A DNA stretch of 64,000 bases, from the NCBI RefSeq assembly GCF_000689415.1, contig NZ_HG322950.1:2983501-3047500 (forward strand), in the 5' to 3' direction. Shown here piece after piece: positions 62,348 to 64,000 of the stretch. The position numbers and the translations under genes are program-made. Position 1 is the stretch's first letter, and every line of letters begins with the position of its first letter. A model generated the notes under the pieces. That model made no database searches. It was given only the letters and a program-made list of their open reading frames with translations, and was not told the DNA's origin. The DNA comes from Pseudomonas knackmussii B13. Its GTDB lineage: Bacteria > Pseudomonadota > Gammaproteobacteria > Pseudomonadales > Pseudomonadaceae.

Positions 62348-62734
62348 ATGGACAACACGAGCAACACTTCATGGAAACGACCAATGTACGACTTACCCGC
62401 AGAACTCAACATAGATGACATCATTGGATCGGAAATCAACCAGATAGGTATTGGCAGGTACGACGTTCAATTCCACTTTGACTCTGGACGATACATCTGT
62501 TGCCAGAGCCCTGTCGTGGTAATGAAGGATGATGAGCTGATGTCCTCTTGGAGTGAGGAGTGTGGATGGACGACAACTGCGTTTTCTATTCTGCTCAAAT
62601 CTCCGGTTGCCAGCTATTGCGTAGAGCCGCGCCAACTGACCATACGTTTGAGTAGTGGTGTTTCCCTATGTCTGCAAGCTACATCTGATCAATACGAATG
62701 TATTCAGATTTATCCTGAGGGGTACATTTTCTAA
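62348..62734 (+). CDS. Orphan small protein, lower GC (DUF6188-like?)
   Basis: A 128-residue soluble protein starting MDNTSNTSW (another ATG at 62384, MYDLPAELN). The core EINQIGIGRYDVQFHFDSGRYICC and later GVSLCLQATSDQYECIQIYPE resembles the DUF6188 group of small proteins, some of which sit in toxin-immunity contexts; the match is only tentative. The base composition is visibly lower in G+C than the neighbours, suggesting transfer. It lies directly beside an IS1182 element, so it may be a fragment of a lost island. Confidence 0.5.
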   Translation: MDNTSNTSWKRPMYDLPAELNIDDIIGSEINQIGIGRYDVQFHFDSGRYICCQSPVVVMKDDELMSSWSEECGWTTTAFSILLKSPVASYCVEPRQLTIRLSSGVSLCLQATSDQYECIQIYPEGYIF

Positions 62735-63116
62735 GTTCACAGCTGTGCGCCCACCGTGGGATAAAACTGAGGCGGTCTAAATTACGGATGCGATCTGTCA
62801 GTCTTCGGAGCTGTGGGATGTCCGCTCTTGGCCGATTGCAGTCGTTGATAAGTCACGCTCTTAGCCGCTAAAGATTCAATCGCGACCAACACGGCAATGC
62901 GCGCTCTGGCTCAGAGCTGTCGTGGTTGACCCAACCCGCCCAAGTCCCTACCCTCTCGCCCGGCGCCTAAGAAACGCCTTAACCAGAGCGGTCCCCCGCA
63001 CCCGTAAGTGGCGGTATATCCCATCAAGGAATTGGATATGCCCGTTAACTTCCTGCCTGTCTTCGAAGGCATTTCAAATATCGTCCGCGCTTCCGCTTCC
63101 ACTCTGGAGGCGTCTC
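62735..63116. other. Intergenic interval beside the Bro-N gene
   Basis: 382 bases with no supportable gene and mixed composition. The last part, with the ribosome site CTGGAGGCGTCTC, is the leader of the Bro-N gene. Confidence 0.4.
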
Positions 63117-63581
63117 ATGTCTGACGAAATCCTCATCCCCACCGTCTTCACCCGCCACAAGCGCCAACTCCGCGCGTTGCTACTGGAAGACCAATGCTGG
63201 TTCTCCGCCCACGACCTTGGCCGATTGATGGGTATGCCGCAGCTGGAAGAGCGCGTGCCGCGCAATCTGGATGACGACCAACAGCGCTGGGCCTGGCTGC
63301 GGGCCAGTCATGGCGACTATGAGGACGAGCTGCTGCTCAGCGAGTCCGGCGTGTATGCCGTGCTGATCCACTACTACCACCCGGAGAATCGCTGCATTCG
63401 CCAGTGGATCACCCAGCATGTGGTGCCTTGTCTGCGCGATGCGCTGCGGCATGACGACCGTCAGCCGCGCCGTGAAACGCTGCATGGGCCGACGCAGGCG
63501 TTGACGGTGTTGCATTGGCAGGGGTTGCTTTGGGTGCCTTATCGGCAGTGGCCGGAGTTGCCTGCGCAAACCATGGCGTAG
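63117..63581 (+). CDS. Bro-N domain (phage antirepressor-like) protein
   Basis: A 154-residue protein starting MSDEILIPTVFTRHKRQLRALLLEDQCWFSAHDLGRLMGM, the Bro-N fold seen in phage antirepressors and baculovirus BRO proteins, with ELLLSESGVYAVLIHYYHPENRCIRQWITQHVVPCLRD completing it. A basic, Trp-rich tail follows instead of a KilA-type C-terminal domain. Likely DNA-binding; such short versions are common in Pseudomonas genomes, often in tandem. Its 3' half is repeated downstream at 63784-64000. Confidence 0.82.
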   Translation: MSDEILIPTVFTRHKRQLRALLLEDQCWFSAHDLGRLMGMPQLEERVPRNLDDDQQRWAWLRASHGDYEDELLLSESGVYAVLIHYYHPENRCIRQWITQHVVPCLRDALRHDDRQPRRETLHGPTQALTVLHWQGLLWVPYRQWPELPAQTMA

Positions 63582-63601
63582 CCGGTAGCCACGGTGAAAC
63601 G

Positions 63602-63629
63602 GCGTACAACCGCGAACGGTTGTACGCCC
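63602..63629. repeat. Intergenic palindrome
   Basis: GGCGTACAACC-gcgaa-CGGTTGTACGCC, immediately after the Bro-N gene. Confidence 0.6.
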
Positions 63630-63647
63630 TACGTCAGCCATGGCACC

Positions 63648-63795
63648 CGTAGGATGGCGTTGAGCTTGCGAAACCCATCGATCACGTGGTCGATCCCGAA
63701 TGGCGCGGGTGGGAGTGGCGTTTTTGGGTGACTTCGGTGTGAGGGTGGCGTGTCTTGCAGCATGGGTTTCGCTGCGCTCAACACCATCCTACGGC
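63648..63795. repeat. Inverted repeat pair flanking the spacer before the duplicated Bro-N end
   Basis: CCGTAGGATGGCGTTGAGC...GCGAAACCCAT (from about 63648) is inverted at about 63762-63795 as ATGGGTTTCGCTGCGCTCAA followed by CACCATCCTACGG. The second arm abuts the duplicated Bro-N fragment. Confidence 0.7.
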
Positions 63796-64000
63796 TCACC
63801 CGGAGAATCGCTGTATTCGTCAGTGGATCACCCAGCATGTGGTTCCCTTATTGCGCGATGCGCTGCGGCATGACGACCGGCAGCCGCGTCGTGAAACGCT
63901 GCATGGGCCGACTCAGGCGTTGACGGTGTTGCGTTGGCAGGGGTTGCTTTGGGTGCCTTATCGACAATGGCCGGAGTTGCCCGGGCCAAGCACCGCCTGA
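63784..64000 (+). pseudogene. Partial duplicate of the Bro-N gene (3' end)
   Basis: From HPENRCIRQWITQHVVP to the stop at 63998-64000 the sequence repeats 63376-63581 with a few changes (for example VVPLLRDAL for VVPCLRDAL). The conserved N-terminal half is absent, replaced by the palindromic repeat, so it is a truncated copy with no own start site. It could be the tail of a longer frame beginning at 63755, but that N-terminus has no Bro-N sequence. Confidence 0.75.

Overview
This window reads as chromosomal DNA of a high-GC gammaproteobacterium, almost certainly a Pseudomonas (P. aeruginosa / P. nitroreducens / P. citronellolis-like group). Support comes from two OprD-family porins, a complete fapABCDEF functional-amyloid operon, the lysine monooxygenase pair davBA, a stand-alone second EF-G, and scattered Pseudomonas REP palindromes. 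No rRNA, tRNA or CRISPR array was seen. The species is inference.

Layout. 1-9 kb: the 3' end of an OprD porin, a PilT/PilU-type ATPase, a parvulin isomerase with two small hypothetical families, an MFS exporter, a complete OprD porin and a BetT-type BCCT carrier. 9-15 kb: a DUF3313 lipoprotein, a decayed LuxR fragment, the ABC-F protein YbiT and a tandem pair of secreted alpha/beta hydrolases. 15.3-16.7 kb: an intact IS3-family element with a programmed -1 frameshift site and a 3-bp target duplication. 16.7-20 kb: azoR with a divergent LysR gene, and uppP overlapping a cold-shock/DUF1294 membrane protein. 20.4-25.4 kb: fapA-F, preceded by a sigma-54-type promoter and followed by a convergent sigma-54 activator gene. 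27-30 kb: an RLAN/RimK-like ATP-grasp ligase divergent from a GNAT-C39 peptidase fusion. 30-34.6 kb: Lrp regulator and davBA. 34.7-45 kb: a frameshifted quinone-oxidoreductase-like gene, fusA2, a FrnE-type DsbA, rraB, a Tat-exported molybdenum hydroxylase pair, an alcohol dehydrogenase-like gene, and LysR and TetR regulators. 45.9-47.3 kb: an IS110/IS1111-type element between the TetR gene and an SDR gene.

48.7-59.5 kb is the most informative part: a quinohemoprotein amine dehydrogenase (QHNDH) locus, qhpA-qhpD-qhpC-qhpB on the minus strand, a CcmF-like heme lyase immediately upstream, then a divergent MHS-type transporter and a phenylacetaldehyde-dehydrogenase-like gene. Together they make a periplasmic amine oxidation unit: the amine is oxidised to an aldehyde by the tryptophylquinone/diheme enzyme, the product is imported, and the aldehyde is oxidised in the cytoplasm. 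Three separate sigma-54-type promoters (ccmF-like, qhpA, aldehyde dehydrogenase) each have TGTCKCA/TGMGACA half-sites about 75-115 bp upstream. At two of them the half-sites sit in the same three-site arrangement. This suggests one enhancer-binding protein, not encoded here, drives the whole module. The maturation genes qhpE, qhpF and qhpG are not in the window.

59.6-64 kb: a small beta-barrel protein, an IS1182-family element with 15-bp inverted repeats, a lower-GC orphan gene, and a Bro-N domain gene whose 3' part is duplicated downstream next to palindromic repeats.
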